This document shows, in pieces, positions 8,784-16,691 of a DNA stretch of 64,000 nucleotides. The stretch lies in assembly GCF_011769525.1 (NCBI RefSeq), contig NZ_CP050440.1:559501-623500 (forward strand). The letters are read 5' to 3'. Under the pieces are notes generated by a model. That model saw nothing but the letters and a program-made list of their open reading frames with translations. It made no database searches and was not told the origin of the DNA. Numbering within the stretch: position 1 is the first letter of the stretch; each line of letters opens with the position of its first letter. This DNA comes from Tolypothrix sp. PCC 7910 (lineage in GTDB: Bacteria > Cyanobacteriota > Cyanobacteriia > Cyanobacteriales > Nostocaceae). The position numbers were made by a program, and so were the translations under genes.

Positions 8784-8815
8784 AGATATCCGACTTCTTT
8801 AAAAAGTCGGGTATC
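8784..8815. terminator. Hairpin repeat between stressosome genes and kinases
   Basis: AGATATCCGACTT pairs with AAGTCGGGTATCT around a short AT loop. Related hairpins with GACTTCTT...AAGTCGG are common in this lineage (another lies after the Rieske oxidoreductase gene near 17097). No T-run follows, so terminator function is uncertain. Confidence 0.4.
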
Positions 8816-8942
8816 TGAACACCTTAACCTTTCCGAAATTAATGACATGAACCACACTAGAAGCACTACTGAATTTTAATTGATTATTCCTTGTGAGTGC
8901 TGCTCATGGAGTCTCTTGCAGAAAGAATACAATCTCAAGGTG

Positions 8943-9014
8943 GAAGCTCTTACAAGCTGCGCGAAACACGGAAACGTGAAGACAGAAGCTCTTACAGGGA
9001 AGGCAGAAGCTCTT
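8943..9014. repeat. Three direct copies of GAAGCTCTTA
   Basis: The decamer GAAGCTCTTA occurs at 8943, 8985 and 9005. The open frame of 67 codons across it has no family signature and is not called as a gene. The following GACTTCCAGAAAATAAATTA stretch has a relative near 30195. Confidence 0.5.
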
Positions 9015-9092
9015 AGGGACTTCCAGAAAATAAATTATCCCATTTACTCAGATAATATTTTTCTTTCTCCCCCTGCCCCCTGATTTGTAATA

Positions 9093-9172
9093 CCAATTTG
9101 AAAAAAGAATGCGACAGTAGGGGCAAGGCATTGCCTTGTCCTCTAGAATAATTGATGTGTCGCAAACACTAT
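9093..9172. mobile_element. MITE-like element, copy 1 (right end degenerate)
   Basis: It starts CCAATTTGAAAAAAGAATGC next to TA, runs through a GGGGCAAGGCATTGCC hairpin and ends in TGTGTCGCAAACA, but lacks the final TATTTGAATTGG seen in the complete copy at 9666. It is an accessory repeat with no coding capacity. Confidence 0.65.
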
Positions 9173-9245
9173 AGCGGTTATCGGTTGAGTCCACACACTC
9201 TTAAGGGCACGGCAGTGCCGATGCCCCTACAATCTGTCTGACATT

Positions 9246-9653
9246 GTGTAATTAATTTTGTGTAACTACTTATTCACCTGCGTAGGCGTTGGCGTAGCCT
9301 CTCGTAGAGAAGCCCGCCGTAGGCATCGCAAACTCGCCAACAACAGAAGCCACTATCGTTAAGACAGTAGCGGCTATTCTCAACTCAGTAGTGGCTATTC
9401 TCAACTCAGTAGCGGCTTTCCTCAACTCAATAGTGGCTATTCTCAACTCAATAGTGGCTTTCCTCAACTCAATAGTGCCTATTCTCAACTCAATAGTGGC
9501 TTTCCTCAACTCAGTAGTGCCTATTCTCAACTTAATAGTGGCTATTCTCAACTCAATAGTGGTTTTCCTCAACTCAATAGCGGCTTTCCTCAACTCAATA
9601 GCGGCTTTCCTGATGTTTCCTACCTCTTGTTTTTGCCTGTCGCCTTCTTAAGA
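9246..9653. repeat. Composite repeat carrying 21-bp tandem units, copy A
   Basis: About 400 bp, also present in inverted orientation near 34175-34565. It begins TAATTTTGTGTAACTACTTA, contains a GTAGGCGTTGGCGTAGCC segment, then eleven 21-bp units (9367-9597) of the form GTGGCTATTCTCAACTCA, and ends CCTCTTGTTTTTGCC. Because 21 is a multiple of 3, several frames stay open. One plus frame reads A(I/F)LNS(I/V)(V/A) heptads and one minus frame reads TIELR(I/K)A heptads. I do not call either a proven gene. Confidence 0.75.
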
Positions 9654-9665
9654 TGAGTAATTATA

Positions 9666-9755
9666 CCAATTTGAAAAAAGAATGCGACAGTAGGGGCAAG
9701 GCAATGCCTTGCCCTCGAGAATATATTGATGTGTCGCAAACATTATTTGAATTGG
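9666..9755. mobile_element. MITE-like element, copy 2 (complete, 90 bp)
   Basis: A complete copy flanked on both sides by TA. The left end CCAATTTGAAAAAAGAATGC and the reverse of the right end CCAATTCAAATAATGTTTGC form an imperfect terminal inverted repeat that converges on TGCGACA. The centre is the hairpin GGGCAAGGCAATGCCTTGCC. There is no coding capacity. CCAATT ends beside TA are also seen on the IS630-type element at 59200. Confidence 0.75.
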
Positions 9756-9840
9756 TATAAGTAGGGAACTCTTAACAGGGAACAGGCAAGAACCATATAC
9801 TTATATGCATAGCGGTGAAAATTTTTTCATTGGGACTGCC

Positions 9841-10845
9841 TTAACTGCCCATTCCTTTAGCTACTAACACCGTCACATCATCCCGCTCTCGGTTAAAGTC
9901 TCGGTATAAGACACCTGCAATCAGGCTGGGATGTTTTTGACTCAAGCCAGGATAGCGATCAAGCTGCCACTTACTATCTAATCCATCAGAATGCATAATT
10001 AAAAGTCCGTTGGCATACCAAGGGTAGCTAAACTCTTGAATTTTGCGGATTTCATGTCCGACAGTGCCGTTGCGAGACAGCAGATGGTGGCGGTTAGTCA
10101 AGGAGAAAATGCTGGCGGCGATATTGCCAATTCCGGCAAAGCGGACAGACTGTTGCTCAAAGTCAATTTCGGCAATGGCGAGTGCCGCTCCTCGCGTACT
10201 TCGCAAGGCGGCGTGGGCAGCTTGGACGATCGCACCAGGAGAGTGATCGTGTTCTTGAAAAATTCTTACGGCTTTTGCAGCAGCAGTGGCTGCCGCAGGC
10301 CCATGCCCTAAGCCATCGGCTACTAACAACAGGCTGCGGCAATTATCCATTTGACATGCCCAGGCATCTCCGGAAACGTCCTCCCCGCGTTTGGGCAAAC
10401 AGATCGCCCCAATTTCTAAGGTCTTTTGGGGCAAATGAGGTGTCGAATCTGACCAGAGGTGAGCGAGGAGCGCCGTCCCTTTGTTGGGAATCGAGTAAAT
10501 TTCAAATAAACCAGACAGGCGGCGAATTGCGCCCAGTCCATTGCCTAAGGTTCCGGCTGTGGAAAAGCCATCTTGCAAACACTCATCCACATCGACCATT
10601 CCCCGTCCTTTATCTAGTGACAAGACTTCAATACCGATGACTGAATTGTGTTCGATCAATCTTAACAACAATACTCCACCCTGACCGTGCTGGATCAGAT
10701 TACTCGCAATCTCTGTCACCACAATGCCAACTCTGCCCCGTTCCGTATCCTGAAAACCGAGGCGAGTTGCTAAAGCGATCGCTATGCGTCGGGCTTCGCC
10801 GGTCTGGCTAGATTCAGTAATCGAAATGGCAACAGATTCTAGCAT
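9841..10845 (-). CDS. ATPase-SpoIIE fusion, RsbX-like phosphatase of stressosome module
   Basis: A 334-residue protein. Residues about 1-130 are a GHKL ATPase of the anti-sigma type (VTEIASNLIQHG, DKGRGM, LGNGLGAIRR). Residues about 140-334 are a PP2C/SpoIIE-type Ser/Thr phosphatase with metal-binding aspartates in EDVSGDAW, LLVADGLGHG, MHSDGL and RDDVTVLV. In stressosome systems RsbX removes phosphate from RsbS and RsbR and resets the complex; the fused ATPase may dock it. The start is ATG 10845, one base after the preceding rsbT stop, indicating coupling. An in-frame upstream extension of 42 residues lies within rsbT and looks like shadow sequence. Confidence 0.85.
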   Translation of the reverse strand: MLESVAISITESSQTGEARRIAIALATRLGFQDTERGRVGIVVTEIASNLIQHGQGGVLLLRLIEHNSVIGIEVLSLDKGRGMVDVDECLQDGFSTAGTLGNGLGAIRRLSGLFEIYSIPNKGTALLAHLWSDSTPHLPQKTLEIGAICLPKRGEDVSGDAWACQMDNCRSLLLVADGLGHGPAAATAAAKAVRIFQEHDHSPGAIVQAAHAALRSTRGAALAIAEIDFEQQSVRFAGIGNIAASIFSLTNRHHLLSRNGTVGHEIRKIQEFSYPWYANGLLIMHSDGLDSKWQLDRYPGLSQKHPSLIAGVLYRDFNRERDDVTVLVAKGMGS

Positions 10846-10846
10846 T

Positions 10847-11251
10847 TTATTTCCATCGTACAATTGTGACGCGCGTTCCTTCTCCCACCACAGACTGAAT
10901 CTCAAACTCGTTGGCAAGTCGTTTGGCACCGCCCAGCCCCATACCCAACCCGCTGCCTGTGGTGAACCCATCCTTCAGCGCCAGAGCAATATCGGCAATT
11001 CCCGGCCCCCGATCTTCAAAGGTCAGCCTCAGTCCTCGTCGTCTTCCTTCTTCAAGCGTTTCTAGCTTGACTGTGCCACCTCCCCCATATTCTAGGGTAT
11101 TGCGGGCTAACTCACTGGCGGCGGTCACAAATTTAGTTTGGTCTACTAAGCTAAAGCCAATCTCCACGCTCATTTGGCGCACGGCTTGCCGAACTAAGAC
11201 TATATCTGTAGAAGATTGAATTTTGAGCGTTTCAGTCTTCTCCATTGTCAT
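10847..11251 (-). CDS. rsbT: RsbT-type serine/threonine kinase (anti-sigma regulatory factor)
   Basis: A GHKL-fold protein kinase. In the family it phosphorylates the STAS proteins RsbS and RsbR on stress, leaves the stressosome and then acts on a downstream partner. Visible motifs: ASELARNTLEY (N-box), FEDRGPGI (G1) and GSGLGMGLGGAKR (G2). From ATG 11251 it is 134 residues, the usual RsbT length. An ATG at 11293 would overlap rsbS by 62 bp and lacks a ribosome-binding site, and an ATG at 11245 is also possible. It overlaps the end of rsbS and lies one base before the phosphatase gene, so the four genes are one operon. Confidence 0.88.
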   Translation of the reverse strand: MTMEKTETLKIQSSTDIVLVRQAVRQMSVEIGFSLVDQTKFVTAASELARNTLEYGGGGTVKLETLEEGRRRGLRLTFEDRGPGIADIALALKDGFTTGSGLGMGLGGAKRLANEFEIQSVVGEGTRVTIVRWK

Positions 11252-11645
11252 CTGCACTGCATTTGGTGGCAGTGACCTGATTTGTGGTTTCATTGACTGA
11301 CGATCGCAACAGTGCCATGCCTTTTTCTACGTTTAGGGCAGTGCGAATGCCCGTCAGCGATAGCCCCAATTCCACTAGAGTAATTGCCACAGCAGGCTGC
11401 ATCCCAACGACAACTGTTTGAGCATCCAGCACTTGTGACATTCTGGCTATGTTGCCTAAAATCCTCCCAATGAAGGAATCAACAATCTCTAATGCAGAAA
11501 TATCGATCAAGACACCTTGAGCGAGAGTTTCAGCGATGCGGTTGGTCAAGTCATCCTGTAGCGTCATGGCCAGGCGATCATGCATATCTACTTGAATCGT
11601 CACAAGCAGGAAATTGCCCATTTTGAGTATGGGAATGCGTTCCAT
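11232..11645 (-). CDS. rsbS: RsbS-type STAS antagonist
   Basis: A single STAS-domain protein of 137 residues that forms the stressosome scaffold with RsbR and holds RsbT until phosphorylated. The phosphorylatable serine is S57 in EIVDSFIGR. The fold features IPILKMGNFLLV and QTVVVGMQPAVA are as expected. It is about 15 residues longer than typical because of a polar C-terminal tail. The start is well supported by AGGAG seven bases before ATG 11645, and the preceding rsbR stop is 17 bp upstream. Confidence 0.9.
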   Translation of the reverse strand: MERIPILKMGNFLLVTIQVDMHDRLAMTLQDDLTNRIAETLAQGVLIDISALEIVDSFIGRILGNIARMSQVLDAQTVVVGMQPAVAITLVELGLSLTGIRTALNVEKGMALLRSSVNETTNQVTATKCSADDNGED

Positions 11646-11662
11646 GAAGTTCTCCTGTCCAT

Positions 11663-12514
11663 TTATTTCGGTTGAGAGCGGGTGATGGTCACTCCCAACC
11701 GTTTTAGCGCCATTAGAAAAGCATCGGCTAAGGTTGCCTTGGTTGTGATATCACTCAAATCAATGCCGAGATAAACAATTGTTTGAGCAATTTGCGGACG
11801 AATGCCACTAATCATACAATCAGCTCCCATGAGTCGGGCGGCAGTAACGGTCTTAAGCAGATGTTGAGCAGTGAGGGTATCGACCGTAGGAACCCCGGTA
11901 ATGTCAATAATGGCAACTTCTGACCCTGTATCGACAATCTGCTGCAATAACGATTCCATCATCATTTGAGTGCGGGCACTATCCAGGGTGCCGATAATGG
12001 GCAATGCCAAAATTCCTTCCCAGAGTTTAATTACTGGGGTAGACAGCTCCATCAACTCTTCCTGCTGCCGCAAAATCAATTCTTCCCGCGTCTTCTGATA
12101 TACTTCCATTGTCAGCAATCCCAGCTGATCCAGTAAGTTTGTAGCTAGCCAGATTTCTTCACCTAACTCAATGGGGTCTTTCAATTGCTGACGCATCCGG
12201 TTGAAGAGGGGTTGCTTGAACGAAAAGACGAATGTAGCTGTTTCCGACGGTGTAAAGCCTTGTTGCGATCGCGATCGTGAAATACTTGTCAGTATCTCCC
12301 GCACATCCTGCCAGTCCGCTGCTTGAATATTGGTCAACTTGCCCTGCCCAACGGCAATCCGAAACAAGCTCAGGAATTCTCGGCACTCCTCTTTTAGCTC
12401 AGCTTCTTTAATCAAGCCTCTGCGAATATTGACAGTAGCTAACTCCTGAGTCCACTCCGACAGCAGGTCTGCCTCGAAGGTTTCCAGGATCTCTGGTATT
12501 TTACTTTTGCTCAT
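11663..12514 (-). CDS. rsbR: RsbR-type stressosome sensor (RsbRD N-terminal domain + STAS)
   Basis: A stressosome co-scaffold. Residues about 1-140 are an all-helical RsbRD-type sensor domain with no obvious cofactor motif. Residues about 155-275 are a STAS domain (STPVIKLWEGILALPIIGTL). The threonines in PTVDT and DSARTQ correspond to the RsbT target sites of RsbR proteins. I use ATG 12514 (MSKSKIP). ATG 12541 adds nine residues and neither has a strong ribosome-binding site. It is the first gene of the R-S-T-phosphatase operon. The upstream 230 bp should carry the promoter, but no clear sigma site was found by eye. Confidence 0.85.
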   Translation of the reverse strand: MSKSKIPEILETFEADLLSEWTQELATVNIRRGLIKEAELKEECREFLSLFRIAVGQGKLTNIQAADWQDVREILTSISRSRSQQGFTPSETATFVFSFKQPLFNRMRQQLKDPIELGEEIWLATNLLDQLGLLTMEVYQKTREELILRQQEELMELSTPVIKLWEGILALPIIGTLDSARTQMMMESLLQQIVDTGSEVAIIDITGVPTVDTLTAQHLLKTVTAARLMGADCMISGIRPQIAQTIVYLGIDLSDITTKATLADAFLMALKRLGVTITRSQPK

Positions 12515-12772
12515 CGTTAGTATAAAGGGAACGGCTTTCATTAGTCCAAAATCAGTGTATGACGATTCAGCCCAACGTCAAAGCTGAAGTTGGAGAGTGA
12601 TTTTTTTCACAGAGATGGGCAACATCTCCATAGTAGTTTTCGATATTTGCCTGACAAAATAACATTTTCTCTAAGTGCAATCACGCAAGAAAATCCCATA
12701 ATACCTATCTCACTTCAGTAATCTTGACATTGGATTTCATAGCCTTGCGTAGTTACGCTGAAGGCATAATTT

Positions 12773-13333
12773 TTGCCAAAAGATACTGATACTGTGTTTG
12801 ATCTGGAAGCCTTTTTTCACCTTTCTCCTGACCTATTCTGTATCATTGCAGCGGATGGTTCTTACCAAAAAGTCAATTCTGCATGGGAACAAATGTTGGG
12901 GTGGAAATCGGCAGACTTAATCGGGCATTCTTGGTTAGAGTTAGTACATCCACATGATATTGCGATCGCGCATTTGCCAGATGCACAGCAAAATTTGCAT
13001 TTAGAAATTCGTTATCTGCATCGAGATGGTAGTTATCGCTGGTTATCTTGGAGTTTATCAACCTCCCCAGAGGGATTGACATATGCAGTAGGTAAAGATT
13101 TCACTACACAACAGCAACAAATCACAGCACTTTCCACAGAAAGGAATAGCTTATATAATCTCCTCGATCAGCTACCAGCTTTTCTGTATCTCCAACCGCA
13201 GGATTATGGAGTCGGCTTTTATAACCAACGCTTCCGGGAAGTTTTTGGCGATCCCACAGGGAAACCCTCCTGTAGCGCTGGTCTCACCGCACGTGACTGG
13301 CTCCCCTGGACAAACCCAAAGCGTAAGTCCTAA
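12773..13333 (+). CDS. PAS-domain protein, probable truncated sensor remnant
   Basis: A 186-residue open frame that starts at TTG with AAGG eight bases upstream. Residues about 10-115 are a complete PAS domain plus PAC-like end (FHLSPDLFCIIAADGSYQKV; RDGSYRWLSWSLS). A second PAS begins near 125 (LLDQLPAFLYLQPQDYGVGF) but loses similarity after GDPTGKP and ends in an unrelated 20-residue tail. This looks like the front of a multi-PAS histidine kinase whose remainder was deleted. It ends 6 bp from the convergent lysyltransferase-like gene. It could still make a short sensor protein. Confidence 0.55.
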   Translation: MPKDTDTVFDLEAFFHLSPDLFCIIAADGSYQKVNSAWEQMLGWKSADLIGHSWLELVHPHDIAIAHLPDAQQNLHLEIRYLHRDGSYRWLSWSLSTSPEGLTYAVGKDFTTQQQQITALSTERNSLYNLLDQLPAFLYLQPQDYGVGFYNQRFREVFGDPTGKPSCSAGLTARDWLPWTNPKRKS

Positions 13334-13339
13334 ACAATT

Positions 13340-15010
13340 TTAAGCGCCAGGTTTGAAATAATCGAGAAGGCGATCGCCTGAATCAGCGCGAATTAATGCT
13401 ACAACTACATCGGGTAAACTTCTCAAACTGGGATAAACCAAATAACGTGGTTCCCAACGGGGACGAAACTTTTCTTTGTAGGCGTGTAAACCCTTGAAGT
13501 TGTAGAAGCGATTTAAATGTTCGTAGAGATAGCCTAAGACTTTTTCTAAGCGACGTGATTCTGGGGTTTCACCTACACCAGCTAAAGCAGAAAGTGCAAA
13601 ATTAAAACTATCGTAATTTTTCTCTTTAAAATACTGGAGCATGGAACTAAATAAAAAGTCCATTGTGCCATTTTCCATTTCTGGACGATGGCGCATCATA
13701 TCCAAAGTAACTTCATTATGTTGATACTCTGGCACAATATTGGCAAAGGCAGTAATTTTTCCTTGGGGTTCGTAAACTACAGCAATTACACAATCTCGCA
13801 AATAGGTTTCATCAAACCAACCCAAAGAAAACTTTTTCTCTGAGCCTTGTACCATCTTTAACCATTCATCACTTATAGGTTTCAGTTGACGTAATAATTC
13901 ATCAGGAATTGGTGGTTGGTAAAACTTGACTTCATAGCTTAGTTTTGTCAATTTATTAATTGCAGAGCGAAACTTTTGACCAGCTTTACCTTGTAAAGTA
14001 AAAGCGTTGAGATCTACTATCGCTTCTTCACCAATTTTAAGTACCCGAAAACCGAGAGAAATGTAAATATCCAAATCATCGGGTAAGGTTTGGTAAAAAG
14101 CGGGATACCAGTCGTTACGCTGACAAAATTCGCCAAAAGCGGCTATTACCTCTTGACGTTCTTCTATGGGGCCAATCGGATCTCCCAAAGCGATCGCACC
14201 CCTCCCTTTGGGGACATAAGCGACTATACTGCGACCTGAAGGACTAAAATAATAACTTTTATCACTTAATAAGGTGTAAGCTGCTAAAGAAGAATGTCCA
14301 TATTTTTCGACAATTTCTTTAGCTTTACGGCGTTCGTTTATGGTGGCTGAATCACGCAGAAAAACTGGTTGTAATAGCATTACCAATGCATAGATAAAAG
14401 TACAAGCTGCTATTACATAAATTGAATCAGCAAAAAAATTGCCAAATCGGGTTTTGGGTTGCAATCCAGCATTATCTTCTGTAAAAAACATGGCGAGAGT
14501 TTGAAATATCGCGTCTTGCCAATCAAAATTCACCGAAAATTTGCCATCAAGCAAGTAAAATCCAATTGTGCCGTATGCCAAAGTAAATAGTAAAGCGCCT
14601 AATAATACCCTAACTCCCCGTGCAATTGAAGGACGGTCTGACTGAGCAGTAAATACGTGGCGGATGGAGATTAATTGCACCAACAATACACCAGAAAGTA
14701 TACTTTCTTCATAGTCCCAACCCTTGATTAAATGGCTAATAATAGAAATTACTAATAAACCAATTGTGAGTAACCAGGCGATACGTTTCCGCCGCAATAA
14801 ATTTGTTGCCAAGGCTAGCAATGCAAACCCAGTCAAAGCCGCAAATATATGTCCACTAGCACGAATTTCAAAGGGTAATAATTGCTTTAACCAGTGAGTG
14901 CGTTCAGGTAATGTAGGCGTAACTGCGGAAACCAAGTTGACTAATCCGACTAAAGCTGTGAGAAAAGCTGCAATCCTCAGTCCGATTTTGGTTTTTAATT
15001 TAGAAGTCAT
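13340..15010 (-). CDS. MprF-like membrane protein with DUF2156 (phosphatidylglycerol lysyltransferase) domain
   Basis: A 556-residue protein. Residues about 10-235 contain five or six membrane segments. Residues about 240-545 are a DUF2156 GNAT-like domain (YGHSSLAAYTLLSDKSYYFS, VAYVPKGRGAIALGDPIG, and NFALSALAGVGETPESR). In the MprF family this domain moves lysine or alanine from aminoacyl-tRNA to phosphatidylglycerol and alters membrane charge. The flippase half is much shorter than in full MprF, so the substrate is uncertain. No partner gene is adjacent; the next gene upstream on the strand is a secreted esterase. Confidence 0.8.
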   Translation of the reverse strand: MTSKLKTKIGLRIAAFLTALVGLVNLVSAVTPTLPERTHWLKQLLPFEIRASGHIFAALTGFALLALATNLLRRKRIAWLLTIGLLVISIISHLIKGWDYEESILSGVLLVQLISIRHVFTAQSDRPSIARGVRVLLGALLFTLAYGTIGFYLLDGKFSVNFDWQDAIFQTLAMFFTEDNAGLQPKTRFGNFFADSIYVIAACTFIYALVMLLQPVFLRDSATINERRKAKEIVEKYGHSSLAAYTLLSDKSYYFSPSGRSIVAYVPKGRGAIALGDPIGPIEERQEVIAAFGEFCQRNDWYPAFYQTLPDDLDIYISLGFRVLKIGEEAIVDLNAFTLQGKAGQKFRSAINKLTKLSYEVKFYQPPIPDELLRQLKPISDEWLKMVQGSEKKFSLGWFDETYLRDCVIAVVYEPQGKITAFANIVPEYQHNEVTLDMMRHRPEMENGTMDFLFSSMLQYFKEKNYDSFNFALSALAGVGETPESRRLEKVLGYLYEHLNRFYNFKGLHAYKEKFRPRWEPRYLVYPSLRSLPDVVVALIRADSGDRLLDYFKPGA

Positions 15011-15028
15011 TTTTCATTGATGATGAGT

Positions 15029-15074
15029 TAAGTAGGTCGGCGAAATTAATGGTAAGCATTTCAAGCCTATTTAT
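15029..15074. repeat. Dispersed repeat, copy 1 (intact)
   Basis: A 46-bp repeat reading TAAGTAGGTCGGCGAAATTA then GGTAAGCATTTCAAGCCTAT. Its reverse complement occurs at 33145-33233, where it is split by about 45 bp. Confidence 0.65.
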
Positions 15075-15140
15075 GTTTCTTAACTTAGTTTGCTGCAATT
15101 ACCGACTTACTTAGTGATAATTGCTTGTTAAGGTATTTCT

Positions 15141-16055
15141 TTATTTGGCGTTCTTAACTTTTGCATTATCAAACTGTTTTCCTACATACGAAAGTGAATC
15201 TCTCAAATGTTTGTGAAAATAGTTCCAGCCAAAATCTGCTCCAGATACACCATGTCCGCCAGGAAAGGCATAGAATACATTAGCAACACCTAATTTATTT
15301 AAAGTCTTGTGAAAAGCTTGAGTGGAAGCTAAGAATTCCACATCGCTACGTCCGGAATCAAGATATACGCGCAATCGCTTTTTATCAGGAATGGCTAATT
15401 TTTGCACCATCTGGTCAGGGCTATTTTGGGGGCCGCTATTATCTGTAAAATAACCACAATGGCTAAACAGAACATTGAAGTTATTTAGATAGCGTAACCC
15501 GATGTTAAATGCGCCCCATCCTCCAGAAGATACACCTCCCATCGCCCAAAATTGAGGATTATCTAAAGTGCGATAATTTGACTTGACAACTTTGACTAAT
15601 TCTGAACCAATTAAAGTACCAATTTTGCCATTAGAGCCATCAAAATAATCTGGATCATATAAAGGGCTAGAACCACGATTGTCATTACCATCGGGCGTAA
15701 TTACAATTGATGGAGCTAATTTTTTACTTTGATACAGTTCATGCAGTACGGCTAAAAGTGCATATTTGTCAGTAAAAGCACGTTCGTTATCATGTCCGCC
15801 ATGTAATAAAAAGATAACAGGATAGCGCTTTTGGGGATTTTGGCGATAGTCAGGCGGTAAAATTAGCCCATAGCTGCGGACTTGTCCCATTGCTTGGGAG
15901 TTAAAACTTTGTAGCTGAAACTCCAACCCTGTATTTGCTTGTGCTTTCGGTGCATCTAATTGCGGCGCGCCTAAAATAAACACGTAGCTGTAACCTACTG
16001 CTGTTAAAAAAGCGATCGCACTTGCTAAACCAATTACAACGCGAGAGATTTTCAT
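15141..16055 (-). CDS. Exported alpha/beta-hydrolase, esterase D / feruloyl-esterase type
   Basis: A 304-residue serine hydrolase. The N-terminal hydrophobic stretch (about 5-25) is a signal peptide or anchor, so it acts outside the cytoplasmic membrane. The fold markers are VIFLLHGGHDN, the nucleophile elbow GGVSSGGWG (GxSxG), an Asp in YLDSGRSD and the His in FPGGHGVSGADFGWNYF. This family covers S-formylglutathione hydrolase, mycolyltransferase-like and feruloyl esterases; the actual ester is not predictable. The 15011-15140 gap upstream of the lysyltransferase-like gene contains a dispersed repeat. Confidence 0.8.
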   Translation of the reverse strand: MKISRVVIGLASAIAFLTAVGYSYVFILGAPQLDAPKAQANTGLEFQLQSFNSQAMGQVRSYGLILPPDYRQNPQKRYPVIFLLHGGHDNERAFTDKYALLAVLHELYQSKKLAPSIVITPDGNDNRGSSPLYDPDYFDGSNGKIGTLIGSELVKVVKSNYRTLDNPQFWAMGGVSSGGWGAFNIGLRYLNNFNVLFSHCGYFTDNSGPQNSPDQMVQKLAIPDKKRLRVYLDSGRSDVEFLASTQAFHKTLNKLGVANVFYAFPGGHGVSGADFGWNYFHKHLRDSLSYVGKQFDNAKVKNAK

Positions 16056-16337
16056 ACTTATTTATCTCCACCTTCAGATACATAGCACAACCCAAATAAT
16101 TATATCTTGGTCAAAGAAACTGCAAATATATAGTATTCCTATTGAGTTTTTAAAATATACCTACAGCAGTCAATGATTACGCTACACTACTTGATATTTA
16201 ATTGCTACAAGTATCTTGATACAGACAAATTTATGTAATTACTCACAATATTTTTACTTATTGATTTTTATCTTTTTAGTAGAGATAATAAAAGGCTCTT
16301 ATTTATTATCCAGCCTCACCCAGCCTTTATTATCAAT

Positions 16338-16658
16338 ATGTCAATTAGTTGGTTTTACTTGATTGGAGCAATAATTTTTGAAGTTGTAGGTACAACTTGT
16401 ATGAAGCTGTCCCAAGGATTTACTAACATCATTCCTTCGGTATTAATATTTATATGTTATGGACTTTGTTTTACTTGTATGACTCTGTGTCTGCAAAAAA
16501 TTGATGTTAGTGTTGCTTATGCTTTCTGGGCTGGTTTAGGAACTACACTTATTGCACTTATTGGTATTATTTTCTTTCGCGAATCTGTTAGTACTATTAA
16601 ACTTATATCTATGGCGTTGATAATTATCGGGGTGATTGGTTTAAATTCCGCTAAATAG
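16338..16658 (+). CDS. Small multidrug resistance (SMR/EmrE) family transporter
   Basis: A 106-residue inner-membrane protein with four hydrophobic helices, the full SMR length. The essential membrane-embedded glutamate is E15 in IIFEVVGT, and AYAFWAGLGT near 61-70 is the conserved SMR helix-3 signature. The family works as an antiparallel dimer exchanging protons for cationic compounds or guanidinium. No second SMR gene is adjacent, so a homodimer is likely. The substrate is unknown. A MITE-like element with a nested insertion lies directly downstream. Confidence 0.88.
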   Translation: MSISWFYLIGAIIFEVVGTTCMKLSQGFTNIIPSVLIFICYGLCFTCMTLCLQKIDVSVAYAFWAGLGTTLIALIGIIFFRESVSTIKLISMALIIIGVIGLNSAK

Positions 16659-16691
16659 ATATAGTCCTAAATCATGACTGCAAAATTTATA

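Noticed and set aside
8880-9083. 67-codon plus-strand open frame in the repeat-rich gap
   Set aside because: It is composed of repeated GAAGCTCTTA segments and other dispersed repeats; no protein-like composition.
9270-9651. Heptad-repeat open frames on both strands as confirmed genes
   Set aside because: A 21-bp unit keeps frames open automatically and no ribosome-binding site is clear; listed as a repeat and a finding instead.
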